Part shown: one piece after another, positions 22,348 to 33,517 of the stretch
How positions within the stretch are numbered: the stretch's first letter is position 1
Layout of the letters: every line of letters begins with the position of its first letter
Assembly: GCF_964030965.1 (NCBI RefSeq)
Contig: NZ_OZ034999.1
Span: 1,116,001 to 1,180,000, forward strand
Source: Spiroplasma endosymbiont of Amphimallon solstitiale
GTDB taxonomy: Bacteria > Bacillota_I > Bacilli_A > Mycoplasmatales > VBWQ01
DNA: 64,000 nucleotides
Direction: 5' to 3'
Program-made: the position numbers and the translations under genes
Notes under the pieces: generated by a model
The model's input: only the letters and a program-made list of their open reading frames with translations
What the model was told of the DNA's origin: nothing
Databases searched by the model: none

Positions 22348-22978
22348 TTTTTAACGTTAATAACAGTATTTGCAACATACTGGAAGTTAGGATTATGAGT
22401 AACCATAATAATTGATGTTTTATATTCTCGATTAACATCCAATAAAATCTCTAACACCTTACGCCCCATTTCCTCATCAAGTGCTCCTGTTGGCTCATCA
22501 CAAAATAAAATTGTTGGATTTTTTTTGCTAGTGCTCTACCAATCGATACTCTTTGTTGTTGTCCACCTGATAATTGACTTGGAAACTTATTCATATGTTC
22601 ATACATTTCAATAACTTGAAAAATATCATCAATACTCATATTTTTATTTTTAGCAAGATTTTCACCAACTTCAGCATTTTCACGAGCAGTTAAGTTAGTT
22701 AATAAATTGTATTGTTGAAAAATAAAACCAACATTATCTCGTCTAAATTTAGTTAAATGACTATCTTTTAATAAAGATAAATTGTATCCCGCCACAAAAA
22801 CATCACCAGTATTAGGTTTATCCAATCCCGAAATAATATTTAATAATGTTGTCTTACCACTTCCCGATGGTCCTAAGATAACAACAAAATCACCTAATTT
22901 AATTTTTAAATTAACTCCTTTTAATACTTCGTATTCTAAGTCTCCAGTTAAATAAGATTTTTTAACATCAAATAATTC

Positions 22979-23140
22979 CTTTAATTTTGTAGAAAAGTAA
23001 TGATACATGATAAAGTGTTATTTTTAGAGAATTTTTACACTAAATAATGTTATTTTTAACAAATTTTTAATTAAAAATAATATTTTAAGTGTAAATTGAT
23101 GAATAATTTTTGGTCATCCATACTTTTCTACATAATTAAA
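22979..23140 (-). repeat. 162-bp MITE-like element, copy 3 (reverse)
   Basis: Perfect 9-bp target duplication aaataattc (22970-22978 and 23141-23149). Relative to the ATPase gene it is forward, so it supplies MYHYFSTKLK in frame ahead of the ATPase core. Confidence 0.92.
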
Positions 23141-23332
23141 AAATAATTCAATAACATTAGTTTTAGTATCAGGAGTATTATTAGTCATTGATATAATTTT
23201 ACCTGCTAAAATTTCTTTTGAATGAGTTTTTGTTAACTTTTTAATTGCTTTTTGATTATCTTTAAAAGCTTGCAATTTAGCTTTATTAGCTTCTATTTCT
23301 TCCTTTGATTCTGGTTTATCATGAGATTTATT

Positions 23333-23494
23333 TTTAATTATGTAGAAAAGTATGGATGACCAAAAATTATTCATCAATTTACACTTAAAATATTATTTTT
23401 AATTAAAAATTTGTTAAAAATAACATTATTTAGTGTAAAAATTCTCTAAAAATAACACTTTATCATGTATCATTACTTTTCTACAAAATTAAAG
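23333..23494 (+). repeat. 162-bp MITE-like element, copy 4 (forward)
   Basis: Flanks share gatttat, an eroded target duplication. It interrupts the lysine-rich N-terminal extension of the ATPase gene, in reverse relative to that gene. Confidence 0.85.
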
Positions 23495-23642
23495 GATTTA
23501 TGGGTTACTGGTGGTATTGTACCTTCATTTTTAGATACTGACTTCTTTGTAAAAGTAGATTCTAACTTATTTTTGGTTACTTGTTCACTTGAATTTTTAG
23601 TGTTTTTTTTATCCTTTTTCATGTTTTTATTCCTTTCTGCTT

Positions 23643-26600
23643 TTAATCAATTTCATTTAAAGTTTTAATTGGATTAATCTTCTTCATGGCATATCAATCA
23701 ATAATAAAGGTTGTTGCATAAATATCAAAGACAATTAAACCAACTACAAGCGGTAATCATCAAACAAAGAATAATGGTAAAACCCATGTTGTATTAGCAG
23801 CTAAATAGTTAAGAATAAACTTAACAATTATTCATCCTACAGGAAAACCAATAACAAACATAACAGCAATCACTGGTAAATACATACCAATAACAATATT
23901 AGTTATTTTTGCATCACTATAACCAAGTGTTTTCATTGTTGCTATTGTTTTACGATTTTCATAAATTACTAAATTACTTGTTAATAAAATAATAAAGAAC
24001 GAAATGATTAATGAAAAGATAATAAATGCAACCAATACTGTATCAACTAAAGCAGTAATTTGATTTAACAACTGATGATGGATATCTTGTGGCGTAATAT
24101 TAACAGCACTACCTGCACCATAACCTTGATAAGTACCAGAACCATCAGTACCACCATTTAAACCAAAAGCACTGTAATCTCCATACATTTGCGAAGTTGA
24201 AAATGAATTAGTTATATCTGGTAATGATTGCGAATTTGAAAATTTAAAATTAAAGATTGGATTTTCATTTTCAAATACTTGATTAAGTTTAAAAATAACG
24301 GGATCATTTAATTGATTAAGAAAATCTTGATATTCATTAAATGATTTTAATTTACCAAAATCAACATCACAAGTTGTTTTTTTGTCTTCTCATTCTTTTT
24401 TAAATAATAAAAATAAAAATTCTTTTGTTTTATTAAATGATAAAACTTTATCAGCATTAGTTTTACTAATATAAGCATTAGGTTGACCATAACCATTATA
24501 TATACCAACTACTTTATATGTTGGTGTTTTAGAACTTATCTTATCATTATAAGAATTAACAACCTTACCAGCAGCAACTTCTTTTAACATATTTGTAGCA
24601 TTAATACCCATATTATCATAAGCGCCATCCTTTAACTCATCAACTTGTGTATAACCAGTTTGTTGTTTTAATAATGTTACATTATTAACATTTTTACTAT
24701 CACCAACAATGTTATCAATATTAATTTTATCCAAATCAAAAGGTTTCAATTTATTATCATCTTTAAATTTCATAGTATTACCATTACTACTCATTTTAAA
24801 TTCATCATTTATTTTTAAATTTAATTGTTTAGCAATCGTTTGATTAATAACAAGACTAATACTATCATCACTATTTTCTTGTTCTAAAAGTGGATTTAAT
24901 GAAGAACCCCCAGCATCATATAATTGCATCATTGAAGGTTTGTCTAACTGTTGTTGATTTTGTAAACCAAAAACTTTCAATAAATACTTATTTTGTTTAA
25001 ATAATTTTTCAGGAGTACCAATAAAGTAAGTTCCTAATTCATCAGTTTCTTTATCAAAAGGCACAACATTAAAAGCAACATTAAAAGGAGCATTGGGATC
25101 ACTATAAGCTTTAGCAATATTTTGACGAATAAAATATGGACTTTTAGTATAAGCACCTTGTACTACAGTTTGTCCCATTCTATTATAAAATAAAGCACCA
25201 AATCAAATTCCAACTTTATTAATTCAACTATCACGCTCTTTGTCACTAATTTCAGATGCATTATTATTCAATAATTGTGTTTCATTAGTTAAATGTCACG
25301 GATATAATTTATCGCTAGTATCAAAACTTAAATTATCAATATCATTAATAAAAGTAGGACCCTCACTTGAGTCATTTTTGTAAGCAAGAATATTACTATT
25401 TGCTCAATCTTTGAATTTTGTAATATCTAAATCATTAGGATTAGTACTAATCTTACCAGTCTTCGAAATCGTACCACTAATATTCATTGCCACTGTTGTT
25501 CGATAGTTTTGATAAAATTTTCTAATAATATTATAAGTATTCTCACTATAAAAACTGTTAATATTAGTATTATTTAAAACTGTGTCATACATTGGTAATG
25601 CATTTGGTCAAGCCATTTGTACCATAATTCCAACAATCACAGAAGCATCTTTAATATCACTAGAATCTAATCCATTTAAAAAGTTTTTAGTAAGCATTTT
25701 ACCATTTAAATACGTTAAACCAGTATATCCTAAATCCCTAATAGCACCACTGGGATTAGATTCATCTGACATTGGAGCATATGCTTCAGCATTAATATTA
25801 TTTTCTAATAATTCTTTAACAAAAGTATCATTTAATGGCCCAGAATTATCAAAACGTGGTGGATATCAATATGTATCACCAGTAGTACTATCAACAGTAG
25901 AAGTATAAGTTCAATCATCTTTATTATTTGGATTATAAGTTTTATAAAAACTATATGGAGAATTATAAGTCGGAACGTCATATTCAACTAAGGAGTGATA
26001 ATTCATACCAGTAAAAGAAAGTAATTTATTATCAGCCATAATTTTTGGTCCAATAATAGATGTTGTCATTAAGGTTGTTCCTAAAAACATAGTTAATGCT
26101 GCTGCTGCCATTTTTCCAATTGATGATGTAAATAGTGACAAACGGAATCTTGTTAAAAATCCACGATTAATACTTTTTGTTTTAATAATTCGACTAAAGC
26201 GAGAATTAATAGTAGCTGATTCGTTTTTAATTAAATCTATTGGTTTTTTAATAACTGTTAAAGCACTAATAACTCATGCAATAATTGATAAAAAACCAAA
26301 TATTAAAATTAAACAATATATAAATCCTAAACCATTAAAAATAAAATGACCAAAATCTAGATTAAAATAGTTGGCAAATGTTTGAACTATAATTACTTGT
26401 AAACCACTTGCTGGTAAAAACACTAAAATAGTACCAATAAGTGCTGCTACCATTGGATAAGCTAAAGATGTAATTAAAATTTTAATATTACTATAACCTA
26501 ATGATTTTAAAATTCCAATTTGTGTTCGTGAATTATCAATATTTTTATAAGTAATTAATATTACTGTAATTCCTGTAATAATTAAAACAATTAATAATAA

Positions 26601-27638
26601 ACCAATTAATAAACTTTTAAATCCAATAATAGTTGCATTCAAAGTAGCAGTACGATTATTAAACGTATACTTATTATTTCCTAACTTATATACTAAAGCA
26701 GCATCAGAATCAATAGTATTAATATATTTATTTCTTAAACTTTGTGAAATTAATTTAATATCATTAATTTTACCTATTGTTGATTTTCCAACAAAATAAA
26801 TTTCGCGATCATTATCAGAAGAAATTGTGATTTTTTCATTAGCTTTATCATATGATCAAATATAATTATTATCTTCTAACCTTTTGCTTAAACCAAATTG
26901 CATTGGATCAACGTATAATAAACCTTCACGAGTTTTATTTGGAATTGGTGTAGTTTGATCAATAATTGGGGTTGTGAAATCAGCAGATACACCATATCCA
27001 ACAATTTTTAATCAATTATAACTACTATAAGCAGCATCATTTAAATCATATCCTGAAACTTTTAAACTACTTCCTAATTGATCTGATTGCACACGAATTG
27101 TATCATTAATATGCAAATTATTTTTTTGGGCAAATTCTTTATTAATAACTACCTGTTTTCAACTTGGAGTTTTATCTGGATTATTACTATCTCCTATTTG
27201 ATAACCATCACTAATGATTAATTTATCAATACGAGCATCTTGATTATAAGTTAATATTTTTAAAATTCTAGGATTACTATTATTATCTAATTGCATAGTT
27301 CTGCCTTCAACACGATCTCATATAAATTCATTACCAGCATCATTTGCAATATTGTTAATATCAAAATCATTCTTTTCATCAACAGCAGTTGTTGATGTTG
27401 AGATTTTATTAGAAACAGTTTTTGGAGTAGTATTAGATAAATCAATAACAAAATCATGTAAATTAGATTTTGCAACTAATGTTGAATATTCATCAGAAAT
27501 TCTTGCTAAACTTGTTTGCATTAATGAAAAAATAGTTGATGATAATAATACTAAAACAATTAAACCAACTAATTGAATTTTATTACGAAATGCTTGTTTA
27601 AACGCATTTTTAAAAAGCAAAAATGATTGTTTTTTCAT
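23643..27638 (-). CDS. Giant FtsX-type ABC transporter permease
   Basis: 1331 residues with UGA as Trp, uninterrupted. N-terminal helix (VGLIVLVLLSSTIFSLM, about 25-41), a large outside domain, three helices around residues 340-460, a second helix (about 510-530), a second very large outside domain of some 600 residues, and three C-terminal helices that include VYENRKTIATMKTLGYS-like FtsX signature (NRKTIATMKTLGYSDAKI). The repeated pattern (SRTQIGILKSLGYSNIKI at the first FtsX domain) shows two FtsX/MacB permease domains. Such permeases work on lipoproteins or peptides at the outer face. It ends 20 bases before the ATPase gene, so they form an operon, and the permease stays open while its ATPase is broken. 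Mollicutes often carry these large two-domain forms. Confidence 0.88.
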
Positions 27639-27678
27639 ATTCGTTCTTCCTTTCTTTTAAATTTTAAAACAAAAAAAG

Positions 27679-28542
27679 TTATTGAATTAAAGCCATTTTT
27701 CAACCATTAATTAAAGTTTTTAAATCTTGAATAGTTTTAGTAATAAGTAGTGTTAATTGGGCACTTAAAAAATAAGTTAAATTCTTCTTAAAAATAGCAA
27801 TTAAAAGTTTTTTATTATTATCAGTAATAGAAACTTGGTGGTCAAAATTAGTAAACATTTGTTTTTTAAATTGCCATGTTAAAATGATAATTTTAGTTTT
27901 AGTATATGCTTTTACTGGAAATTGTTTATTAATAATATTGGGTAATGAAGAATTACTAAATAATGTTACTCAAGTTTTTTTAATTAAATTAAAAATTGTA
28001 AATAAATTATCACTAAACATTTTTCATGAAAAGAAACCTAATCAATAGTAAAAGAACACTAAAATTAGTACTGAAACAAAGTTATTTATTGATGGTAATG
28101 ATATTTTAATCATAGTAAAATTAAATTGTAAAATAATAGCAACTATAATAATTGACAAAATAGTAAAACGCATCACTTTCATAATTTGATTATTATTACG
28201 ACTTAAAAAACTAAAAAAAATAAATAAATGTAAAATCGAAATCAATAATAGCATTGGTAAACTTTCTAAATCTAAAAAATTAATATTAATTACCATTTCT
28301 TGAACTGGTAATAAAAATAAACAAAATTGTGCTAAAAATCATAAACTAAATTGAAGAATAATGATTTTTGTTTTATTAAATATTTTTTTATTATTAATAC
28401 TATTTTTATGAAAATTAATAGTAATTAAAAAAGTTAATTTCATAATTAAAAGTAAAAAAAGAACTGATAAACCAAAAAAAATAAATAATTGTTCAAAATT
28501 ATTAATACTATTAATTTTTAAAATATTACTACTACGTAACAT
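27679..28542 (-). CDS. Multi-pass membrane protein of the ABC exporter operon, unknown
   Basis: 287 residues. Five or so hydrophobic segments in the first 190 residues (FIFFGLSVLFLLLIM, LWFLAQFCLFLL, MLLLISILHLFIFFSFL, ILSIIIVAIIL, FVSVLILVFFYYWLGFF), then a soluble C-terminal part of about 95 residues. The start ATG 28542 has AAAGGTG 7 bases upstream; a longer frame from 28608 lacks one. It lies 40 bases upstream of the permease start and follows a good promoter, so it is the first gene of the operon. No family recognised; an accessory membrane subunit is one possibility. Confidence 0.7.
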
Positions 28543-28578
28543 TATATTCACCTTTAAATAAACTTTGCTATTATTATA

Positions 28579-28608
28579 ATTATAAACTATTAAAATTAAA
28601 TAATGCAA
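28579..28608 (-). promoter_or_regulatory. Promoter of the ABC exporter operon
   Basis: TTGCAT (28603-28608) and TATAAT (28579-28584) on the minus strand, 18-base spacer, 37 bases before the start codon of the first gene. Confidence 0.65.
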
Positions 28609-28631
28609 TTATTTACTTTTAGATAGTGTTC

Positions 28632-28940
28632 AAATATTCAAAAAGAAAATGTTATGAAACTGCTGTATTAAATTCTTTAGTAATAATTTTGATAATGAAT
28701 ATCAATATTTACAACCTATGGATTCAAACTATATGTACTACCCCACTACTAATTATCAAACTACTACATCTACTACTAAAACAATAGCTGTTCAACAACC
28801 AACTAAAAATACATCAACAGTTTTTTCAAATAGAAAAATTATTTCAAAACCATTGAAAAAAAGATACAAGAAATTAATTTTAACAATATTACTATTTTTG
28901 AAGAAGAAAGTGAAAATCAAACTAAACATATATCTTTATA
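28632..28940 (+). pseudogene. Remnant of an unknown Thr/Gln-rich protein
   Basis: No start codon with a ribosome site. One frame reads DNEYQYLQPMDSNYMYYPTT and continues through a TTSTTKT low-complexity stretch to IISKP. The natural end (ITIFEEESENQTKHISL, stop 28939) is in another frame, so one base has been gained or lost near 28850. It ends in front of a strong terminator, which suggests it is the 3' end of a once larger gene. Confidence 0.45.
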
Positions 28941-28980
28941 AATAAAAAGAGTTAATAAATATTTATTAACTCTTTTTATT
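28941..28980. terminator. Bidirectional terminator
   Basis: Perfect palindrome with 20-base arms (aataaaaagagttaataaat and its complement). Both sides end in A/T runs. It serves the convergent remnants 28632-28940 (+) and 28966-29316 (-). Confidence 0.85.
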
Positions 28981-29316
28981 TAATTTATAACTATCTTTAA
29001 TTTTTTTAAAAACCATTGTTTTATAATCTTTGCTACGATAATCATCAAAAACAAATATACCTATAAAATGATAACCAATGCCTTTTGATTTTTCTTTTAT
29101 TTTTACAAAAGTAACAAATTCTACTTTATATTTAATATATTTTTCACCCAATTGTTTTCTTTTTTCACTTGTACTAGTACTATTAAATTGATAAATAACA
29201 TTTCAATCTTCTGACAAAAAATTTGCATATCCTGTTTTAATTACTTCTTCTTTTTCACTATTTGGACTAATCGTTAAAATCAAACAGACGGTTGTCAAAG
29301 GGCGCATCACTTTAAT
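28966..29316 (-). pseudogene. Unknown protein, 5' end removed by an IS5-like element
   Basis: About 115 codons ending KIKDSYKLNKKS. The open frame runs into the IS5-like terminus at 29317 without a credible start. Sequence is basic, with SEDWNVIYQF and GYHFIGIFVFDDYR; no motif recognised. May be a degraded exported protein. Confidence 0.5.
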
Positions 29317-29780
29317 CCTTAGAACCTGTTTAGAATCTTTTCGAAAATAATGTAAAATGATTATATATTTTAAAATAAGAGGTATATATGCATAAAAATT
29401 ATCCAAGTCATGTCACCAAAGAACAATTTGAGAACATAAAATCAATTTTAGAAAATAGCAAAAAGAAAACAAAACCAAGAAGTTTAGATTTATATGAAGT
29501 ATTTTGTGCAATTTTATATGTATTAAAAAGTGGTTGTCAATGAAGAATGCTACCAAAAAATTTCTTTAATTTTTTAGAAAAGTAGTGATACATGATAAAG
29601 TGTTATTTTTAGAGAATTTTTAAACTAAATAATGTTACTTTTAACAAATTTTTAATTAAAAATAATATTTTAAGTGTAAATTGATGAATAATTTTTGGTC
29701 ATCCATACTTTTCTACATAATTAAAAAAAAATTTTCCAAAATGACAAACTGTATATTATTATTTTCAAATTTGAAGTAAA
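29317..29780 (+). pseudogene. IS5-like transposase, N-terminal part, split by a MITE and cut by IS30
   Basis: Element end agaacctgtttag at 29317; start ATG at 29388 after aagaggta. Without the MITE the frame reads MHKNYPSHVTKEQ...LKSGCQWRMLPKNFPKWQTVYYYFQIWSK, which is the standard N-terminal domain of IS5/IS4-superfamily transposases (GC.WR.LP.DFP.W.TVY..F..W). The catalytic part is missing beyond the IS30 at 29781. Confidence 0.8.
29564..29725 (-). repeat. 162-bp MITE-like element, copy 5 (reverse)
   Basis: Perfect 9-bp target duplication aaaaaattt (29555-29563 and 29726-29734). Carries two substitutions in its left inverted repeat (ttttttag for ttttgtag and gtagtgat for gtaatgat). Confidence 0.92.
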
Positions 29781-29865
29781 CCTGAATTGTAAAATTAAAA
29801 AGGACACTTATATAAAAATTAAATTGTGTTAATTCTATAATTAAGAAAAGAAAGGAATTAGCACA

Positions 29866-30981
29866 ATGTATAAGTATCTGACTATTGAATCAATAATAGC
29901 AATAAAAGAATATAAAAGTTATGGATTTTCGATTCGTAAAATAGCAAAAGCCATTGATTATAGTAAATCAACTGTACATAGAGTTTGTAGATTATTAAAT
30001 CAAAACTTATTACCATTAGAAATATTGAATAAAATTCAAAAAAATAAACAAAATGCAGGTAGAAAATTAATAATTTTAACTTTAATAGAAATTAATACTA
30101 TTAATCATTTGTTAATTACTAAAAATTATGCTCTTGATATAATTGCTAATTTTTTAAAGGAAAATAAAATAAAAAGTATTTCAACAAAAACTTTATATAA
30201 CATGTTTAAAACAAATCGAATGGGTTTTGATGAAAATAACTTATTGAGAAAAGGAAAAAATAAACCTCACAAACAAAAAGAAACTAGGGGCAGAATTAAT
30301 AATTGTAAGTCTATTCATGAAAGAAATTTAATCATTCCTAATATTAAAAATATAGAAGAATTTGGTCATTTAGAGGGTGATACTATCATTGGTAAAGATC
30401 ATAAAAGTTCTATTATTACTTTAGCTGATATATGATCAAAAACCACAATTCCTTTAGCAACTAAAAATAATAAATCAGAAAATATCTTTAATTTTGTAGA
30501 AAAGTAATGATACATGATAAAGTGTTATTTTTAGAGAATTTTTACACTAAATAATGTTACTTTTAACAAATTTTTAATTAAAAATAATATTTTAAGTGTA
30601 AATTGATGAATAATTTTTGGTCATCCATACTTTTCTACAAAATTAAAAGAAAATATTACAAAAAGTATAATAAAATTTATTTCAAAGTTACAAAAAGGAA
30701 CAGTTAAAACTATTACTTTTGATCGTGGTAAAGAATTTAGTAAATGAAAATTAATCGAAAAAAATTGTAATGTTAAGATTTATTTTGCAGATCCTGGTAA
30801 ACCTTGTCAAAGAGGTTTAAATGAAAATAATAATGGTATTTTAAGAAGATATTTACCAAAATCTACAGATCTATCTTCATATAAACAAAAAGATTTAAAT
30901 ACTATAGCATTTCAAATTAATTCTACACTCAGAAAATCACTATCTTATAAAAGACCAATAGATTTAATACAATTATTTTAA
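29866..30981 (+). pseudogene. IS30 transposase split by a MITE
   Basis: The frame stops inside the MITE (TAA 30505) after 213 codons, just past D172 and before D229 and E263. The second part resumes after the target duplication. Confidence 0.9.
30486..30647 (-). repeat. 162-bp MITE-like element, copy 6 (reverse)
   Basis: Perfect 9-bp target duplication agaaaatat (30477-30485 and 30648-30656), proving insertion into the IS30. Confidence 0.95.
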
Positions 30982-31040
30982 AAAACTGTCCCATTTATAT
31001 TTACAATTCAGGATTATAAAAGTATAGATGGTAATGAATA

Positions 31041-31445
31041 ATGATTTTTTTTAGAAAAAGTACTTATTTATTAGGAAGTAGTTCAATTTTTCTTTTTTTA
31101 GGACTCTTATTAGTTTTAAAAATTATTAATATTCCTCATGTTTATGCTGTTAATGGTCAAACTATTTTTATAAGTGAGACAAGATATGAAAATAAGGGAC
31201 ACTTTGCTTATTTATTAGATTTTAAAAGAGAAGAATGTTTAAAGTTTAATAGTTTTAATCAAATTACTATTTTTTTCTCTATTAATAAATGTTATTTAAC
31301 AATTTTTTTTCCAAAATGAAATGATAATAATCAACTTTTAATTGAAGAAAACATTAATTCTAATACATATTTAAATCAAATGGTATTAATAATTATTGGT
31401 AAAGAAAGTTTGTTAACATTTATTTGAAATAATATTACAACATAA
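31041..31445 (+). CDS. Small membrane or exported protein, unknown
   Basis: 134 residues. One hydrophobic segment at about 10-30 (LLGSSSIFLFLGLLLVLKII) follows a basic N-terminus, giving a signal anchor, and the remainder lies outside. No good ribosome site precedes the ATG, and the IS30 ending at 31012 lies close upstream, so the true start may have been lost. It lies 45 bases before ybeY. Confidence 0.55.
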
Positions 31446-31490
31446 ATGTAAAATTGATATAATTTAATCAAAAAGAAGTTAGGTAGATAA

Positions 31491-31961
31491 ATGCCAGCAA
31501 AAATTAATATTGTAAATATTTACAATGATCATAACTATGACATTAAAAATTTTAATATTTTATCAGAAAATATTTTAAATGCAGTAGCTATTAAGTTAAA
31601 ACAGAAAATTACATGGTGTATTGCTGTTATTTTTAATGACGAACAGACTAGTATTGAATTAAATAAAATGTATCGTCATAAAGATTATGTCCCTGATGTT
31701 TTATCATTTGGAAATAATGATGATGATTTTCCAAATATTAATATTGATATTAGAGATTTAGGTGATGTTTATATTTGTTATTCAAAGGCAGTAGCGCAAG
31801 CACAAGAATATGGCCATAGTTTAATTAGAGAATTATCATTTCTTTTTATTCATGGATTACTTCATACATTAGGATATGATCATCAAAATAGCGTAGAAGA
31901 AAAGGTTATGTTTGATTTACAAGATGAAATTTTAAATATTCTTGGTATTACTAGAAAATAA
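31491..31961 (+). CDS. ybeY: Endoribonuclease YbeY
   Basis: 156 residues, about the normal length. The zinc-binding signature HGLLHTLGYDH is complete near residues 123-133, and the upstream MYRHKDYVPDVLSFG is the conserved TDVLSFP-like region. YbeY is a metal-dependent endonuclease for 16S rRNA 3' maturation and ribosome quality control. Starts at ATG after aagaagttaggtag. First gene of ybeY-cdd-era, an order common in Firmicutes. Confidence 0.93.
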   Translation: MPAKINIVNIYNDHNYDIKNFNILSENILNAVAIKLKQKITWCIAVIFNDEQTSIELNKMYRHKDYVPDVLSFGNNDDDFPNINIDIRDLGDVYICYSKAVAQAQEYGHSLIRELSFLFIHGLLHTLGYDHQNSVEEKVMFDLQDEILNILGITRK

Positions 31962-31972
31962 GGAGTGTTATA

Positions 31973-32407
31973 ATGGAACAAGATATAGATTTATTAGTAT
32001 TATTGAAAAAAGCAAAAGCAATACAAAAAAATGCTTATGCTCCTTATTCTTTATTTAGAGTTGCTGCAATAGTAATTTTGAAAAATAGTAAAGAAGTGTT
32101 AGGAGTAAATGTTGAAAATGCTGCATACTCAGTAGGGATTTGTGCTGAAAGAGCAGCTTTGTCACAAGTTATTGCTCAAGGTTATAAAAAAGAAGATATT
32201 ATTAGTCTATTTTTAATTACTGATAGTGAAACGGTTGGTTCTCCTTGTGGTATGTGTCGTCAATTTATGATTGAAATTATGCCAGAAACATGCCCTGTTT
32301 ATATTAGTAATAAAAATGAAAATAATGATACTAAAACAATTTGTAAAATATTAGTAAAAGACTTATTACCTTTAGCGTTTAAACCAAGTTCATTGAAAGG
32401 GAATTAA
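31973..32407 (+). CDS. cdd: Cytidine deaminase
   Basis: 144 residues. CAERAAL and PCGMCRQ supply the zinc ligands (three Cys) and the catalytic Glu of the homotetrameric cytidine deaminases; YAPYSLFRV is the usual N-terminal signature. Converts cytidine and deoxycytidine to uridine forms in pyrimidine salvage. Begins 12 bases after ybeY with aaggagtg, and 3 bases separate it from era. Confidence 0.93.
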   Translation: MEQDIDLLVLLKKAKAIQKNAYAPYSLFRVAAIVILKNSKEVLGVNVENAAYSVGICAERAALSQVIAQGYKKEDIISLFLITDSETVGSPCGMCRQFMIEIMPETCPVYISNKNENNDTKTICKILVKDLLPLAFKPSSLKGN

Positions 32408-32410
32408 TTT

Positions 32411-33307
32411 ATGACTAATAATTTTAAATCAGGTTTTGTTAGTTTTATTGGTAGAAGTAATGTTGGAAAATCAACTTTATTAAATACCATTCTTCAAGAA
32501 AAAAAGGCAATTGTGTCTAATAAACCACAAACAACCAGAAATCAAATTCAAGGTATTTATAATAGTGATGATATGCAAATCATATTTTTTGATACTCCCG
32601 GCATTCATAAACATAATAACCAACTTGGACGAATGATGAATCGTGATGCTAACCGTGCCACTAAACAAACTAACATTATTTGTTTGTTAGCGCCATGTAA
32701 TGAATACATTGGAAATAGCGATAAACATATTATTAAATTATTATCAGAAAGGGTAAATACAACTATTCTACTTTTATTAACTAAGGTTGATTTAGTAACA
32801 AAAGAAAAAGTAATGGATAAAATTAATGAGTGAAAAGATTTATTACCATTTAAAGAAATAATTCCAATTTCTGCTATAAAAGAAATGAACTTAGATATAT
32901 TATTGAAAAAACTATATGAGTATTTACCAATTGGTGAAAAGAATTATTTAATCGAAAATAACGATGATGTTTCAGATAATACTTTAATTAAGGAAATTAT
33001 TCGTGAAAAAATTTTAAATTTAACAGAAGAAGAAATTCCTTATAGTGTAGCAGTATTAATTGAAAGTATTAATTATAATCCAAATACTAATATTACTGAT
33101 ATTAATGCTGTTATTGTTGTTGAACGAGACTCACAAAAAGGAATTATTATTGGTAAAGGAGGTAGTATGATTAAAGAAATTGGAATAAGAGCTAGAACAG
33201 ATTTAGAAAGTATTTTTGATTCTCATATTATATTAAAAACTTTTGTAAAAGTAGTACCTGATTGAAGAAATAATCCTAGAAAATTAAAAGAGTTAGGTTA
33301 TAGTTAA
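32411..33307 (+). CDS. era: GTPase Era
   Basis: 298 residues. G1 GRSNVGKST, G2 region PQTTRNQIQG, G3 DTPGIH, G4 TKVD, and a C-terminal KH domain with GIIIGKGGSMIKEIG. Era binds the 3' end of 16S rRNA during small-subunit assembly. Two UGA codons are Trp. It overlaps nothing and is followed after 3 bases by the start of recO. Confidence 0.95.
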
Positions 33308-33310
33308 AAT

Positions 33311-33517
33311 ATGTTTAATATTGATACTGGTTTGATTTTAAACATTAACTACATTAAATCAATAAATAATGTTACTATTTTAACATCAAATTATGGTGTT
33401 AAAATAGTTTCTTTACCAGAAATAAAAATCAATTTAAATAAATATAGTCTTTTAGATTGTTGAATTTTTATTTTTAATCAAAATTATGATTGTTCAAACT
33501 TATGTATATATTCATAA
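33311..33517 (+). pseudogene. recO: DNA repair protein RecO, N-terminal fragment
   Basis: Starts at ATG three bases after era, where recO commonly sits. GLILNINYIKSINNVTILTSNYG fits the N-terminal OB-fold of RecO (G.VL....Y.E.D....LT...G). Only 68 codons remain; from about 33480 the sequence belongs to a plasmid-type replication gene read in another frame. The RecF-pathway loader function is lost unless another copy exists. Confidence 0.65.

Larger units (their letters stand above)
22348..23622 (-). pseudogene. ABC transporter ATP-binding protein, MacB/LolD type, multiply disrupted
   Basis: Start ATG (23622, AGAAAGGA before it) lies 20 bases after the permease stop. Removing two MITEs and their target copies rebuilds: a lysine-rich N-terminal extension of about 100 residues, then the ATPase core with Walker A GPSGSGKTT, Q-loop FIFQQYNLL and signature LSGGQQQRVS. 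A frameshift in a run of eight A (22519-22526) follows GRALAKK; Walker B (ILFCDEPTGALD) and the H-switch (VTHN) continue in the next frame. The 3' end is cut at an IS256 end. It would energise the large permease encoded upstream. With four lesions it should be non-functional, unless slippage on the A run and reinitiation at the MITE-supplied ATG rescue part of it. Confidence 0.85.
29781..31012 (+). mobile_element. IS30-family copy, complete ends, carrying a MITE
   Basis: 1232 bp, equal to 1061 plus the 162-bp MITE plus its 9-bp target duplication. Both termini are intact. Confidence 0.92.
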
